Shown here: positions 39,351 to 49,014 of the stretch, in pieces
How positions within the stretch are numbered: position 1 is the first letter of the stretch
How the letters are laid out: each line of letters begins with the position of its first letter
Assembly: GCF_027460065.1 (NCBI RefSeq)
Contig: NZ_JAPYZZ010000007.1
Location: 388,848-452,847, forward strand
Length of the DNA: 64,000 nt
Reading direction: 5' to 3'
From: Martinezella rhizogenes
GTDB taxonomy: Bacteria; Pseudomonadota; Alphaproteobacteria; Rhizobiales; Rhizobiaceae
Translations under genes and position numbers: made by a program
The notes under the pieces: model-generated
Told to the model about the DNA's origin: nothing
The model's database searches: none
What the model saw: only the letters and a program-made list of their open reading frames with translations

Positions 39351-39728
39351 TTATTCTTTTACAGCGTCGCTTGGCATGCCGACGAGTTTGAGAACAAAAT
39401 CCATGATTTCATTCTCCCCGAAGGGCTTGCCGAGCAGAGGCGACTGCGAGAGATCATCGGGAAACCCCGTCGTATCGCCGTAACCGCTGACGAAACCGAA
39501 AGGAATGCCTACCTCGCGCAATCCGCGCGCGAAATCATAACTCTTGCCATCCGTCAGGCTGACATCGAGAAGAACGCAATCGGCGCCGTCCTGTTCGACG
39601 GCTTGCCTTGCCTGCCCAAGCGTCGTGGCGATCACGACCGTTTCCACCCCCATGGACTGGAGAACCGCTTCGACATCAAGCGCCACCAGATATTCATCCT
39701 CAACGATGATAACCCGTTGTGGCACCAT
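39351..39728 (-). CDS. Single-domain response regulator
   Basis: A 125-residue receiver domain with no output domain: acidic pocket VEDE, phosphoacceptor Asp in VLLDVSL, and the Lys in LGKPFGE. Such proteins in Rhizobiales usually work with HWE-type sensor kinases, none of which is here. ATG at 39728 follows AGGAAG; an upstream ATG at 39851 would add 41 unconserved residues. Confidence 0.88.
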   Translation of the reverse strand: MVPQRVIIVEDEYLVALDVEAVLQSMGVETVVIATTLGQARQAVEQDGADCVLLDVSLTDGKSYDFARGLREVGIPFGFVSGYGDTTGFPDDLSQSPLLGKPFGENEIMDFVLKLVGMPSDAVKE

Positions 39729-39863
39729 ATGTTTTCTTCTTCCTAAATAAACAGCCGAAAGGCTCGATGCCACGATCTGCGGCGTGATCTCAAGCGAGAT
39801 ATCACTACAGGAGTCGCAAATTACGGCTCCAGCGTCATTTAAAAAAGACATGTCGGAAGAAGA

Positions 39864-40616
39864 TCAGATGAAGGGCCTTTGACGCTTCTCGTCGCTTTCC
39901 CAGCCGGCCACATGGGCCAGCCCGGCATTATCAAGCACCAGACAGCCCTTGTCCGTCCAGCGGATCAGGCCGCGATCGACCAGCTTTCTCAAGGTCTTGT
40001 TGGTGTGCACGATGGAAAGGCCGAGCGTATCCGCCACATGCTGCTGGGTGACAGGAATAGGCGTTTCGCCGCGCATGAGATCAACCGCCTTCGCCTTGCT
40101 GTAGAGGAATGCGATGAGATAGGCCGCGCGCTCCAGTGCGGTACGCCTCCCGATGCTGAGGAGATGGCTGTCGAGCATGCGTTCCTCACTTGCCGCGATC
40201 CAGGTCAGGTCATAGGCAAGGCTCGGATGATCGGTGAAGAGATTGTTGAGGCGCGACCGCTCGAAGACGCAGAGCGTCACCGGCGACAGCGCCTCCACCG
40301 AATGCTGCATTTCCCCCATCACCGTGCCCTGCAGACCAACGAGATCACCCGGCATGACATAGTTGAGGATCTGCCGCCGGCCGTCCTCCAGCGTCTTGTA
40401 ACGAAAAGCCCAGCCATGCAGGACGGTATAGAGATGGGCGCTGTGCGAGCCTTCCATCAGGATGACGGAGCCGCTTTCCACCGCGAGCTCTCCCGTCTTG
40501 AAACGGGAGACGAAATCGAGTTCGGGGGAGGAAAAGTCCCGGAAGTGCGGCAGATCGCGCAGGGGACATTGCTGGCACGGGGTGGTGGAGATTCCGTTCG
40601 GTTTTTTTGGCGACAT
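39864..40616 (-). CDS. Crp/Fnr family transcription regulator
   Basis: A 250-residue regulator with an N-terminal cyclic-nucleotide-type beta barrel and a C-terminal winged helix (PVTQQHVADTLGLSIVHTNKTLRKL). The N-terminus has a CQQCPLRDLPHF motif, but the four-Cys pattern of an oxygen-sensing Fnr is not visible, so an iron-sulfur cluster is doubtful. The following gene, after 135 bases, is the single-domain response regulator. Confidence 0.9.
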   Translation of the reverse strand: MSPKKPNGISTTPCQQCPLRDLPHFRDFSSPELDFVSRFKTGELAVESGSVILMEGSHSAHLYTVLHGWAFRYKTLEDGRRQILNYVMPGDLVGLQGTVMGEMQHSVEALSPVTLCVFERSRLNNLFTDHPSLAYDLTWIAASEERMLDSHLLSIGRRTALERAAYLIAFLYSKAKAVDLMRGETPIPVTQQHVADTLGLSIVHTNKTLRKLVDRGLIRWTDKGCLVLDNAGLAHVAGWESDEKRQRPFI

Positions 40617-40746
40617 GAATATCCATCATCAAAAAAGGTTGCGCCCAATTGTTTTGGAACAACCCGCCCGAACGTATTCGGTTCCAGATGATAGCTGAAG
40701 ATATTCAGTTCGTTATTTGTGCAGAGATCCCCTATGCCCGCTCCGT

Positions 40747-40777
40747 CCTCATTCCTGTGCTTGTCACAGGAATGAGG
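40747..40777. repeat. Minimal type C hairpin
   Basis: CCTCATTCCTGTG and CACAGGAATGAGG are perfect 13-bp arms with a CTTGT loop. This is just the end unit of the type C element, standing alone 17 bases beyond the era stop. Confidence 0.9.
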
Positions 40778-40794
40778 AACGAAACGGATACCAG

Positions 40795-41736
40795 TTAGCC
40801 CCGCGGGAATTCGAGACCCATTTCACGGAAACGCTCGGGGTCGTCGCCCCAGTTCTCGCGCACCTTGACGAACAGGAAAAGATGCACCGGCTGCTCGAGG
40901 ATCTCAGACAGTTCCTTGCGCGAGGCGGTGGAGATCGCCTTGATCGCATCGCCGTTCTTGCCCAGCGCGATCTTCTTCTGGCTGTCGCGCTCGACATAGA
41001 TCACCTGCTCGATGCGCACGGAGCCGTCCTTGCGTTCCTCCCACTTTTCCGTCTCGACATGCGAGGCGTAGGGCAATTCCTGATGCAGGCGCAGGAACAG
41101 TTTTTCGCGGGTGATTTCGGCCGCGAGCTGGCGCATCGGCAGATCGGAAATCTGGTCTTCCGGATAATACCACGGGCCTTCCGGCAGCGCCTCCACCAGG
41201 TAATCCATCAGGTCTTCGCAGCCCGAACCGTTGGTGGCGGAAATCATGAAGGTGCGGTCAAACGCGACCGTCTCATTGGCGGCGGCGGCGAGCTTCAGAA
41301 GGTCTTCCCGCTTCACCTGGTCGATCTTGTTGAGGCAGAGGATCTTCTTCTGCGGAACATCCTTCAGCCCTTCGAGAATGGCCTCGGCATCACCCTTCAG
41401 GCCGCGCTCGCTGTCGATCAAAAGCAGAATGAGATCCGCATCCTTCGCGCCGCCCCAGGCCGAAGTAACCATGGCGCGGTCGAGCCGGCGGCGCGGTTTG
41501 AAGATGCCGGGCGTGTCCATGAAAACGATCTGCGCATTTTTGTGAATGGCGATGCCGCGCATCACGGCCCGCGTCGTCTGCACCTTGTGGCTGACGATCG
41601 AAACCTTAGCGCCAACCAGCCTGTTCACCAGCGTCGACTTGCCGGCATTGGTCGGGCCGATAAGGGCCACAAAACCGGAACGGGTCGGAAGGTTGTTGTC
41701 TTCGCCTTCAATGGCGGGGTTTTCGTGATCGGTCAT
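40795..41736 (-). CDS. era: GTPase Era
   Basis: A 313-residue GTPase that assists 16S rRNA maturation and 30S assembly. G1 GPTNAGKST, G3 DTPG, G4 NKID and the C-terminal KH domain (VIYVERDSQKKIALGKNGDA) are all present. Start chosen at 41736; in-frame ATG at 41745 and TTG at 41748 are alternatives without a clear ribosome-binding site. It follows rnc, as in most rhizobia. Confidence 0.96.
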   Translation of the reverse strand: MTDHENPAIEGEDNNLPTRSGFVALIGPTNAGKSTLVNRLVGAKVSIVSHKVQTTRAVMRGIAIHKNAQIVFMDTPGIFKPRRRLDRAMVTSAWGGAKDADLILLLIDSERGLKGDAEAILEGLKDVPQKKILCLNKIDQVKREDLLKLAAAANETVAFDRTFMISATNGSGCEDLMDYLVEALPEGPWYYPEDQISDLPMRQLAAEITREKLFLRLHQELPYASHVETEKWEERKDGSVRIEQVIYVERDSQKKIALGKNGDAIKAISTASRKELSEILEQPVHLFLFVKVRENWGDDPERFREMGLEFPRG

Positions 41737-41818
41737 GTTATCCATCAAGGTCAGAGGTATTCAACATGCGGCCCGCGGGTCCGCCATGCGCTCGATTCTG
41801 GCACCCTAAGGTGGGTGC

Positions 41819-42538
41819 TCAGTTTTTGGTGGGGCTTTTCTGCCAGACGCCTTCGCGCTCCAGCAATCTGGTGGCCGCCACCTGTTCGGCCGCGCGCTTG
41901 GAGCGCTCGACGCCGGTTTCCGGCTTCACGCCGGGAATTTCCACCGTCACGGTGAAGCTGGGATCGTGATCCGGTCCGGAGCGATCGTCAACCCGGTAAG
42001 CGGGTGTCGCCGCAAATCGGGCATGCGCCCATTCCTGCAACTCGGTCTTGGCATCACGCCGGCCGGCATCCACGCTGGTCGCGCGGCCCTGCCAGTATTT
42101 CAGAATGAATTTGCGCGACGCTTCCAGCCCGCCATCCAGATAGATGGTGGCGATCAGGCTTTCGACAACATCAGCGCGCACGTTCAGCATCGCCTTGCCG
42201 GTCAGCTTCTTCACGTCCGATCCGGTGCGAATGAAATTATGCAGGCCCATCTCGTCGCCGATCGCGGCGCAGGATTCAGCGCTGACAAGCTGGTTCAGGC
42301 GAACGGAAAGCTCGCCTTCGCTGGCGTTGCGGAAAGTGGAAAACAGCAGTTCGGCAACACAGAGACCGAGAACGCGGTCGCCCAGAAATTCCAGCCGCTC
42401 GTAATTGCCGGCTGCGGCAGAACGGGCGCTGGCATGGGTCAAGGCCCGGTCTAGCCGGGCCTTTTCCTTGAATTCATATCCGATCAACGCTTCGAGACGG
42501 GAAATCTCCGCAATCGACAGCGGCTTGGTCTTGCTCAT
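41819..42538 (-). CDS. rnc: Ribonuclease III
   Basis: A 239-residue double-stranded RNA endonuclease. The catalytic signature NYERLEFLGDRVLGL is intact, with the second acidic site in ADVVESLIATIYLDGG, and a C-terminal dsRNA-binding domain (AKTELQEWAHARF ... AAEQVAATRLL). Its ATG overlaps the lepB stop (ATGA), so lepB and rnc are coupled. Confidence 0.96.
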   Translation of the reverse strand: MSKTKPLSIAEISRLEALIGYEFKEKARLDRALTHASARSAAAGNYERLEFLGDRVLGLCVAELLFSTFRNASEGELSVRLNQLVSAESCAAIGDEMGLHNFIRTGSDVKKLTGKAMLNVRADVVESLIATIYLDGGLEASRKFILKYWQGRATSVDAGRRDAKTELQEWAHARFAATPAYRVDDRSGPDHDPSFTVTVEIPGVKPETGVERSKRAAEQVAATRLLEREGVWQKSPTKN

Positions 42539-43281
42539 CCCACAACCTTGAACAGGCGGTCCCAACGCATGTTGGCCGGCCATTCCCAAATGCGGCTGAA
42601 CGGCGTGTCGTTGCCCAGCGAGAAGAAGATGATGCTGGCGCGGCCAATCAGGTTTTCTTCCGGCACGAAACCGACGTCAAAACGGCTGTCGAGCGAATTG
42701 TCTCTGTTGTCGCCCATCATGAAATAATGGCCTTCCGGCACCACGAATTCGCGGGTGTTGTCGCCGCGCGAGTCTGGCGACTGGTCGAGCGTGTCGTAGG
42801 TGACGCCATTATCGAGTGTTTCGCGGAAGACCGGCACATTGGTGCCCGGATCGGCGCGGTAATCCGAGGTGAAGGTGCCGTCTGGCTGCTTCGGAACCGG
42901 CTGGCCGTTGATGAACAGCACGCCGTTCGTCACCTGCACACGGTCACCGGGTAAGCCGACCAGGCGCTTGATGTAATCCACTTCAGGATTGGGCGGCAGG
43001 CGGAAGACCACGACATCGCCGCGCTTCGGCTTGCTGAATTCGAGGATACGGCCGGAAAAGAGGTTCGGCGAAAAGGGCAGCGAATATTTCGAATAGCCGT
43101 AGGAGAACTTGTTGACGAACAGATAGTCGCCAACCAGAAGCGTCGGCATCATCGAGCCTGACGGGATCGTGAAGGGCTGAAACAGCACGGTGCGGATGAC
43201 CATGGCCAGCAGCAGCGCCTGAATGATGACCTTGACGTTCTCCCAGAGGGCGTTCTGCTTCTTCTCAGCTTTTTCGGACAC
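42535..43281 (-). CDS. lepB: Signal peptidase I
   Basis: A 248-residue membrane protease that removes signal peptides of exported proteins. One N-terminal membrane helix (about residues 15-35) precedes the catalytic Ser43 in IPSGSMMPTL; the general base Lys105 is in DYIKRLVGLPGD; MMGDNRDNSLDSR is box E. The 206-base gap upstream (43282-43487) contains no gene and may hold a promoter. Confidence 0.96.
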   Translation of the reverse strand: MSEKAEKKQNALWENVKVIIQALLLAMVIRTVLFQPFTIPSGSMMPTLLVGDYLFVNKFSYGYSKYSLPFSPNLFSGRILEFSKPKRGDVVVFRLPPNPEVDYIKRLVGLPGDRVQVTNGVLFINGQPVPKQPDGTFTSDYRADPGTNVPVFRETLDNGVTYDTLDQSPDSRGDNTREFVVPEGHYFMMGDNRDNSLDSRFDVGFVPEENLIGRASIIFFSLGNDTPFSRIWEWPANMRWDRLFKVVG

Positions 43282-43487
43282 TTATAGACCTGCCTGATTG
43301 TTCCCCGGCTCCTTCGATCTCAGAAGCTCCCGGGCCGTTGCTTGTCGCGCCTGCGGCGGGTGATGCTGTTTCACGCAGCCGGCAACGCTTTCATATTTCT
43401 GCGACTTCTCTAGAACCTTTCCAGCCCGAAGGGAAGCGCTTCTGTGACACCTCTGCAAATAGAGCGCCTTTATGACGGCAGCACGCC

Positions 43488-43892
43488 TTACCCGTTCACG
43501 GGAACCGCTTCGATAATCACAAATGCCTGAGCATAGGGGAAGTCATCCGTGATCGTCAGATGGATATTGGCGCGATGACCGGGCGGCAGCATGCCCGCCA
43601 GCCTATCCCCTGCTCCGTTGGTCAGGATCATGGTCGGTTTGCCGCCCGGCAGATTGACGACGCCCATATCCTTCCAGAAAACGCCGTTCGCAAGTCCGGT
43701 TCCAAGCGCCTTGGAGCAGGCTTCCTTGGCAGCGAAACGCTTGGCGTAAGACGCGGCACGGTTTTTCCGGCCATCCGATTTCGCCCGTTCGATATCGGTG
43801 AAACAGCGATGGGTGAAACGTTCGCCGAAACGCTCGATCGATTTTTCGACGCGGCGGATGTCGATCAGGTCGCTGCCCAATCCAATGATCAT
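43488..43892 (-). CDS. acpS: Holo-acyl-carrier-protein synthase
   Basis: A 134-residue phosphopantetheinyl transferase that activates ACP. Mg2+ ligands Asp8 (GLGSDLIDI) and Glu57 ([13 protein letters not shown]) are present, and GVFWKDMGV is typical. Its ATG overlaps the stop of the DUF2062 gene. Confidence 0.95.
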   Translation of the reverse strand: MIIGLGSDLIDIRRVEKSIERFGERFTHRCFTDIERAKSDGRKNRAASYAKRFAAKEACSKALGTGLANGVFWKDMGVVNLPGGKPTMILTNGAGDRLAGMLPPGHRANIHLTITDDFPYAQAFVIIEAVPVNG

Positions 43893-44467
43893 TTCAACAT
43901 CTCCAGAGAAGCATTCTTATTGGCGGCGCGGTGGGCGAGATTTTCCATCTTGCGCCGCTGGAAGCCGCTGATGAGGCTGTAGACGGCGATATAGGCAATG
44001 ACAGCGCTGATGGCAGCGGGAAACAACGCACCGATGGTCATGGGTTCCAGCACCGGCGTCCATATCTGCCGGAATTCGAGATGGCTGAACAGCGCGACGA
44101 AATCCACATGCGCCGCACTTGCCGTCTTCTGCCGGCCGAGGATGAAATGCCCCAGCTCCCAGGTGGACGCCCAGATGAACGGAAATGTCAGCGGATTGCC
44201 GAAGGTGGTGCCGAGTGCTGCGGCCACGAGATTGACGCGCATGAGGAAACCGAGCGCCATGGCGATGATGATATGGATACCGAGAAAGGGTGTCCACGCC
44301 ACGCCCACACCAATCGCAACACCGGCGGCAACCGAATGGGGAGAGGCGGAAAGCCTGAGAAGGCGCAGCTTCATATAGCGCAGCGAACGGGAAAACCCCG
44401 TGCGCGGCCAAAAGAGGTCGCGAATCTTTTCTGAAAAACCAACGGGTTCACGGCGGCGAAACGGCAT
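43889..44467 (-). CDS. DUF2062 membrane protein
   Basis: A 192-residue protein with the DUF2062 core: [33 protein letters not shown] and three to four membrane helices. Function is not established. In rhizobia it commonly sits between rsh and acpS, as here, and it is translationally coupled to acpS. Confidence 0.9.
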   Translation of the reverse strand: MPFRRREPVGFSEKIRDLFWPRTGFSRSLRYMKLRLLRLSASPHSVAAGVAIGVGVAWTPFLGIHIIIAMALGFLMRVNLVAAALGTTFGNPLTFPFIWASTWELGHFILGRQKTASAAHVDFVALFSHLEFRQIWTPVLEPMTIGALFPAAISAVIAYIAVYSLISGFQRRKMENLAHRAANKNASLEMLK

Positions 44468-44733
44468 GGGTGCAGTTTATTTCATCGCCCGGGCGGAGCC
44501 AAGAGGCTGGCGGACGACAAAGGTGTTTTGCCGGATATTCTTCTCACCGCCATTCCGGTGTTGAGCCGGAATGTTCCGGGGAACGGGAGTAAGAAGGATG
44601 CTCCCGTCGTGGATCCGCGCTTGTTGGTGCGCAGCCGCATTGTTTTTCTTGCAGAGCGCGAGACCGCGCCACAATGGCTGCGAAACTCGTGAACCACATA
44701 CGCATGGCGAAGGGCTGCCATGCGCTGAGTGCA

Positions 44734-44880
44734 TTACCGGCGGAACAGGCCGCGGTCGATTTCGCGCTGACGGAACTCGAGGTCGACATTCGATACCGAG
44801 CCGCTGAGATAATCGAATTCGCGTTCCTGGGTCGTCTTGCCACGAACGGCTCGGGCGATCTTGCGAAGCGGAGTAAACAT
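44734..44880 (-). CDS. DUF3563-like small protein, 48 residues
   Basis: Begins MFTPLRKIARAVRG and ends VDLEFRQREIDRGLFRR, with REFDYLSGSVSNVDLE in the middle, matching the short DUF3563 proteins of Proteobacteria. AAAGGAC lies 13-18 bases upstream. Function unknown. The neighbouring gaps (44468-44733, 44881-45007) hold no gene; a CATTCCGG/CCGGAATG hairpin lies at 44551-44573. Confidence 0.75.
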   Translation of the reverse strand: MFTPLRKIARAVRGKTTQEREFDYLSGSVSNVDLEFRQREIDRGLFRR

Positions 44881-45007
44881 GATTTCATGTCCTTTCAGTT
44901 TGGAAATGGCGTTTCTCATCGGTGTAGGACCACCGGCACGCCGCGTTTTCCGTTTTCAATTTCTGAAAGGAAGATAGTCGCAAACCACAGCAGCGACCAG
45001 AGACAGG

Positions 45008-45050
45008 AAAAGGCCGCTGCCATGCATTGAGCGCATAACAACGGCCTTTT
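45008..45050 (-). terminator. Candidate rsh terminator
   Basis: AAAAGGCCG (45008-45016) pairs with CGGCCTTTT (45042-45050) around a 25-nt loop, 27 bases beyond the rsh stop; transcription on the minus strand ends in the T-run. Confidence 0.55.
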
Positions 45051-45076
45051 GGTATTTGCAAAAGATCAAAAATGCC

Positions 45077-47311
45077 TCAATCGAAGGCACGCGTGACCGT
45101 CGACACGCAATCGAGATCCTTGAGCTGCGACAGCAACTGGTTCAGCTGCCTGAGATCCCAGACTTCGACATCCAGCGCCAGTTCGGAGAAGTCAGTGCCG
45201 ATGCGGACCATGTTGAGCCCGCGGATGTTGACATCAAGCGTCGCGATCGATTGCGCGACGGAGGCGAGCGTGCCCGGCTCGTTCAGCGCATTGATCATCA
45301 CCCGCGCCATGAAGCGCGACTTGTTCGCCTCATCGAGATCCCAACGGACATCGATCCAGCGTTCCGGTTCATCGTCGAAGCGCTGAAGCGCCGGCGCCTG
45401 AATGGGATAGATGGTGATGCCCTTGCCTTTTTCCATGATGCCGACGATGCGGTCGCCCGGAACGGCACCAGCCGCACCGAAATGCACATCAACATTGCCG
45501 GAAAGGCCACGGATCGGTAGCGGGTCCGGTCCGTCCAGCATCTCGGCCGCGCCGTCATCCTCCAGAACGGAGCGCGACTTGCCGGGGATCTTGAAGACCA
45601 TGCCGGAGGCGCTGCGCATGTTGAACCAGCCGTCGTCGCCGGTCATCTTCACCGTCACGCGCTCGTCCTGATAATCCGGGAACACCGCACGCAGCACGTC
45701 GAGCGAGGAGACCTCACCGCGGCCAACGGCGGCGATGGCGTCTTCCACGTCCTTCTGCGCCAGACGATGCAGCACGGGCTTCAGCGCTTCACGAGAGAAT
45801 GCCTTGCCGGCGCGCTCGAAGGTGCGCTCGAGAATACGATAACCGAGGCCGGAATATTGCTTGCGGATGGCCATGCGGGTGGCGCGGCGAATGGCCGAGC
45901 GGGCCTTGCCCGTCACCACAACCTCTTCCCAGGCGGCGGGCGGCACCTGCACGCCGGAACGGATGATCTCCACCTCGTCGCCATTGTTGAGCCGGGTGAC
46001 GAGCGGCATGATCCGCCCGTTGATCTTGGCGCCGACCGTGGTGTCGCCGATATTGGTGTGCACCGCATAGGCGAAATCGATGGGGGTCGCGCCACGCGGC
46101 AGGGCAATCAGCTTGCCCTTGGGCGTGAAACAGAACACCTGATCCTGGAACAGCTCAAGCTTGGTATGCTCCAGGAATTCTTCCGGGCTGTCGCCTTCGG
46201 CCAGCGATTCGATGGTGTGGCGCAGCCAGGAATAGGCATTGCTTTCTTTCGAAAGCAGATCGCCCTCGCCGTTTTCGCCGTCCTTGTAGAGCGCATGGGC
46301 GGCGATGCCGAATTCGGCGATCTCATGCATGCGCTTGGTGCGGATCTGCAGCTCGATACGCTGGCGCGACGGGCCGACGATGGTGGTGTGGATGGAGCGA
46401 TAATCGTTCTGCTTCGGGGTGGAGATATAGTCCTTGAAGCGGCCCGGCACCACGCGCCAGCGGGTGTGTACAATGCCCAGCGCCCGGTAGCAGCCGGGAA
46501 TATCATCCACCAGAATGCGGAAACCGTAGACATCGGAAAGCTGCTCGAAGGAGAGCGACTTCGACTGCATCTTGCGGAATACCGAATAGGGCTTCTTCTG
46601 ACGCCCCTTGACGTTCGTGCCGAGCAACCCGTTGGCCACCAGAAGTTCGCGCAACTCGTCCTCGATCTTCTTGATGAGGCCTTCATTGCGGGTTTCCAGT
46701 TCCTGCAGACGGTTGGTCACCGTCTCATAGGCTTCCGGATTGAGATAACGGAAGGACAGGTCCTCCAGCTCGTCGCGCATATCCTGCATGCCCATGCGGC
46801 CGGCGAGCGGCGCATAGATTTCCATGGTCTCCTCGGAAATGCGGCTGCGCTTGTCGGCCGGCATGTATTCCATGGTGCGCATATTGTGCAGGCGGTCGGC
46901 GAGCTTGACCAGGAGAACACGCACGTCATCGGAAATGGCAAGCAGCAGCTTGCGCAGGTTTTCGGCCTGCTTGGCCTTGCGGGTGACGAGATCGAGTTTC
47001 TTGAGCTTGGTGAGACCCTCCACCAGCCGGCCGATGTCTTCGCCGAAGAGTTCATCTATTTCAGCACGGGTGGCGGTGGTGTCCTCGATCGTATCGTGCA
47101 GCAACGCCACCGCGATGGTCGATTCGTCGAGATGCATTTCGGTGAGGATCGCGGCAACTTCCAGCGGATGCGAGATATAGGGGTCGCCATTGGCCCGCTT
47201 CTGCTGGCCATGTTTCTGCATCGCGTAAACATAGGCCTTGTTCAGCAGGGCCTCATTCGCATCCGGTTTATATTTTTGAACCCGCTCAACGAGTTCGTAT
47301 TGCCGCATCAT
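45077..47311 (-). CDS. rsh: Bifunctional (p)ppGpp synthetase/hydrolase Rsh
   Basis: A 744-residue RelA/SpoT homologue that makes and degrades (p)ppGpp. Domains in order: HD hydrolase (VALLHDTIEDT, about residues 70-80), synthetase (about 240-350, with SLSFEQLSDVYGFRILV and YRSIHTTIVGP), TGS (VFCFTPKGKLIALPRGATPIDFAYAVHT) and C-terminal ACT (LNEPGTLASVAQSIATLDVNI). Both active sites look intact. Adjacent ATGs at 47311 and 47308. It follows rpoZ, a very conserved pair. Confidence 0.97.
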   Translation of the reverse strand: MMRQYELVERVQKYKPDANEALLNKAYVYAMQKHGQQKRANGDPYISHPLEVAAILTEMHLDESTIAVALLHDTIEDTTATRAEIDELFGEDIGRLVEGLTKLKKLDLVTRKAKQAENLRKLLLAISDDVRVLLVKLADRLHNMRTMEYMPADKRSRISEETMEIYAPLAGRMGMQDMRDELEDLSFRYLNPEAYETVTNRLQELETRNEGLIKKIEDELRELLVANGLLGTNVKGRQKKPYSVFRKMQSKSLSFEQLSDVYGFRILVDDIPGCYRALGIVHTRWRVVPGRFKDYISTPKQNDYRSIHTTIVGPSRQRIELQIRTKRMHEIAEFGIAAHALYKDGENGEGDLLSKESNAYSWLRHTIESLAEGDSPEEFLEHTKLELFQDQVFCFTPKGKLIALPRGATPIDFAYAVHTNIGDTTVGAKINGRIMPLVTRLNNGDEVEIIRSGVQVPPAAWEEVVVTGKARSAIRRATRMAIRKQYSGLGYRILERTFERAGKAFSREALKPVLHRLAQKDVEDAIAAVGRGEVSSLDVLRAVFPDYQDERVTVKMTGDDGWFNMRSASGMVFKIPGKSRSVLEDDGAAEMLDGPDPLPIRGLSGNVDVHFGAAGAVPGDRIVGIMEKGKGITIYPIQAPALQRFDDEPERWIDVRWDLDEANKSRFMARVMINALNEPGTLASVAQSIATLDVNIRGLNMVRIGTDFSELALDVEVWDLRQLNQLLSQLKDLDCVSTVTRAFD

Positions 47312-47443
47312 GCGATATTCCACAAAAAGAAAGCGCGCCAACCTTGGGGTCGGCGCACAATGCTGCATCAATAGGGATCAGATTATGACGGCAACTATTG
47401 ACAGACGGTAACCACCGCCTGCCAAAGGCGTCATAAAACCGGA

Positions 47444-47833
47444 TCAATAGTCGTCATTTTTTTCCGGCGGCACAAGGCCTTCGATACCGGCCAGCAGTTC
47501 TTCTTCCGACATCTGGTCGAAAGTGACGGTTTCCGGCTGGTCGTCCTCTTCGCCATCGGCAGCGGAGGCGGCGAGCGTGACCGGATCGGGCTCGGGCTCG
47601 TCAACTTCCACGTGCTTCTGCAGCGAATGGATGAGGTCTTCCTTCAGATCGTCGGGAGACAAGGTCTCGTCGGCGATTTCACGCAGCGCCACGACAGGGT
47701 TCTTGTCGTTATCGCGGTCAACCGTGATGGAGGACCCTTGAGAAATCTGGCGCGCACGATGGCTGGCGAGAAGCACCAGCTCGAAACGGTTGTCTACTTT
47801 ATCAATGCAATCTTCAACTGTGACGCGGGCCAT
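47444..47833 (-). CDS. rpoZ: RNA polymerase omega subunit
   Basis: A 129-residue omega subunit. [31 protein letters not shown] is the conserved core that contacts beta-prime; the acidic C-terminal tail ([12 protein letters not shown] ... EKNDDY) is typical of Rhizobiales. In many bacteria omega shapes the binding of ppGpp to RNA polymerase, which fits its place directly upstream of rsh. Confidence 0.96.
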   Translation of the reverse strand: MARVTVEDCIDKVDNRFELVLLASHRARQISQGSSITVDRDNDKNPVVALREIADETLSPDDLKEDLIHSLQKHVEVDEPEPDPVTLAASAADGEEDDQPETVTFDQMSEEELLAGIEGLVPPEKNDDY

Positions 47834-48227
47834 TGCCTGTCCTTTGCGGGTCGTAATGTCGTGGATCAGAGCGCCGTGCTTTCTTTGGGATGCACAAGGG
47901 TTGCTCTAACCTATTGAATCTGCGCTTCGTGCCTTGCGAAAAACGCTTGGGATTCCTCGCGACGAAGCCTTCCAGCTTCCGATACAGCCATTGGCCGCGG
48001 AATTCAAGTTTTTCCTGTCTTTGGCGTCTTTTGGCACCTTATTGCCGATGTTTGGCGTCTGATGAACAAAATGTCTAGAAGAATTGTCTTGGAATACGCA
48101 GGAAGGTAGCTTACTTAAAACGCAACGGCGGTATGCGAAGTTCGTTGATACGACATGCTTTTTTTAGCGTTATCGACCGGAAATAAAAGCCAGATAATGG
48201 CCTTTCCAAAAAAAGGAATGGGATGGA
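47834..48227. other. Divergent intergenic region, rpoZ / NYN gene
   Basis: 394 bases without a gene. AT-richer towards the right end; expected to hold promoters for both flanking genes. A weak CCTTT/AAAGG hairpin lies just before the NYN gene. Nothing else recognised. Confidence 0.5.
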
Positions 48228-48797
48228 ATGTTCGATCCACGGGAGAAAATTGCGCTCTTTATAGACGGAGCCAATCTTTATGCAGCATCGAAAAGCCTGG
48301 GATTCGATATCGACTACCGCAAGCTTCTGAAGGCGTTTCAGAAGCGTGGCTATCTGCTGCGCGCCTATTATTACACCGCGCTTATCGAAGATCAGGAATA
48401 TTCCTCGATCCGCCCGCTGATCGACTGGCTGGATTATAACGGCTACAAGGTCGTGACGAAGCCGGCGAAGGAATTCACCGACGCGCTCGGCCGCCGCAAG
48501 ATCAAGGGCAACATGGATATCGAACTCGCAGTCGATGCCATGGAACAGTCCGAGACGGTCGATCACCTGGTTCTGTTCTCCGGCGACGGCGACTTCACCA
48601 CACTGGTGGACGCGCTGCAGCGCAAGGGCCGCAAGGTCTCTGTTGTTTCGACGATGGCCACACAGCCCGCCATGATTGCAGACGATCTGCGCCGCCAAGC
48701 CGACCACTTCATCGATCTGATGACGCTGAAGGCCGAAATCGGCCGCGACCCGAACGAGCGCCCTGTGCGTCACGCCGAAGGTCCCGAGACGGTCTGA
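48228..48797 (+). CDS. NYN domain (LabA/DUF88) putative nuclease
   Basis: A 189-residue PIN-like protein. Acidic metal-binding residues appear in IALFIDGANLYAA, KGNMDIELAVDAM and FSGDGDFTTLVDAL, the arrangement expected of NYN-domain ribonucleases. Substrate unknown. GGGATGGA precedes the ATG. It ends in a clear terminator. Confidence 0.91.
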   Translation: MFDPREKIALFIDGANLYAASKSLGFDIDYRKLLKAFQKRGYLLRAYYYTALIEDQEYSSIRPLIDWLDYNGYKVVTKPAKEFTDALGRRKIKGNMDIELAVDAMEQSETVDHLVLFSGDGDFTTLVDALQRKGRKVSVVSTMATQPAMIADDLRRQADHFIDLMTLKAEIGRDPNERPVRHAEGPETV

Positions 48798-48822
48798 TCC
48801 GAGCTTGCTCCATCACATCGAG

Positions 48823-48855
48823 AAACGCGTCCGTCGAAAAAACGGGCGCGTTTTT
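48823..48855 (+). terminator. Terminator after NYN gene
   Basis: AAACGCGTCCG (48823-48833) pairs with CGGGCGCGTTT (48843-48853) with one G-U pair, then a T-run. Confidence 0.85.
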
Positions 48856-48945
48856 GTTTGCGCAGGCGTTGCCCCGGGACCGGAAAATTGCCGCTTTAAT
48901 TAACAAACGTCAAATCCAGCCAATCGAAATTATATCTTGGTTAAT

Positions 48946-48961
48946 TTTAGACGTGTCTAAA
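48946..48961. promoter_or_regulatory. Palindrome upstream of chemoreceptor gene
   Basis: TTTAGAC (48946-48952), 2 bp, GTCTAAA (48955-48961). It lies 53 bases before the receptor start in AT-rich DNA, a position suited to an operator. The binding protein is not known to me. Confidence 0.4.
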
Positions 48962-49014
48962 TCACGCACCGGCGCCAGAGACATGATTTGGGTGCCAAAG
49001 CAGGATGATCAGAC

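Noticed and set aside
45767..47374. 535-codon open frame on the plus strand
   Set aside because: It is antisense to rsh, whose domains are unmistakable; the antisense product has no family features.
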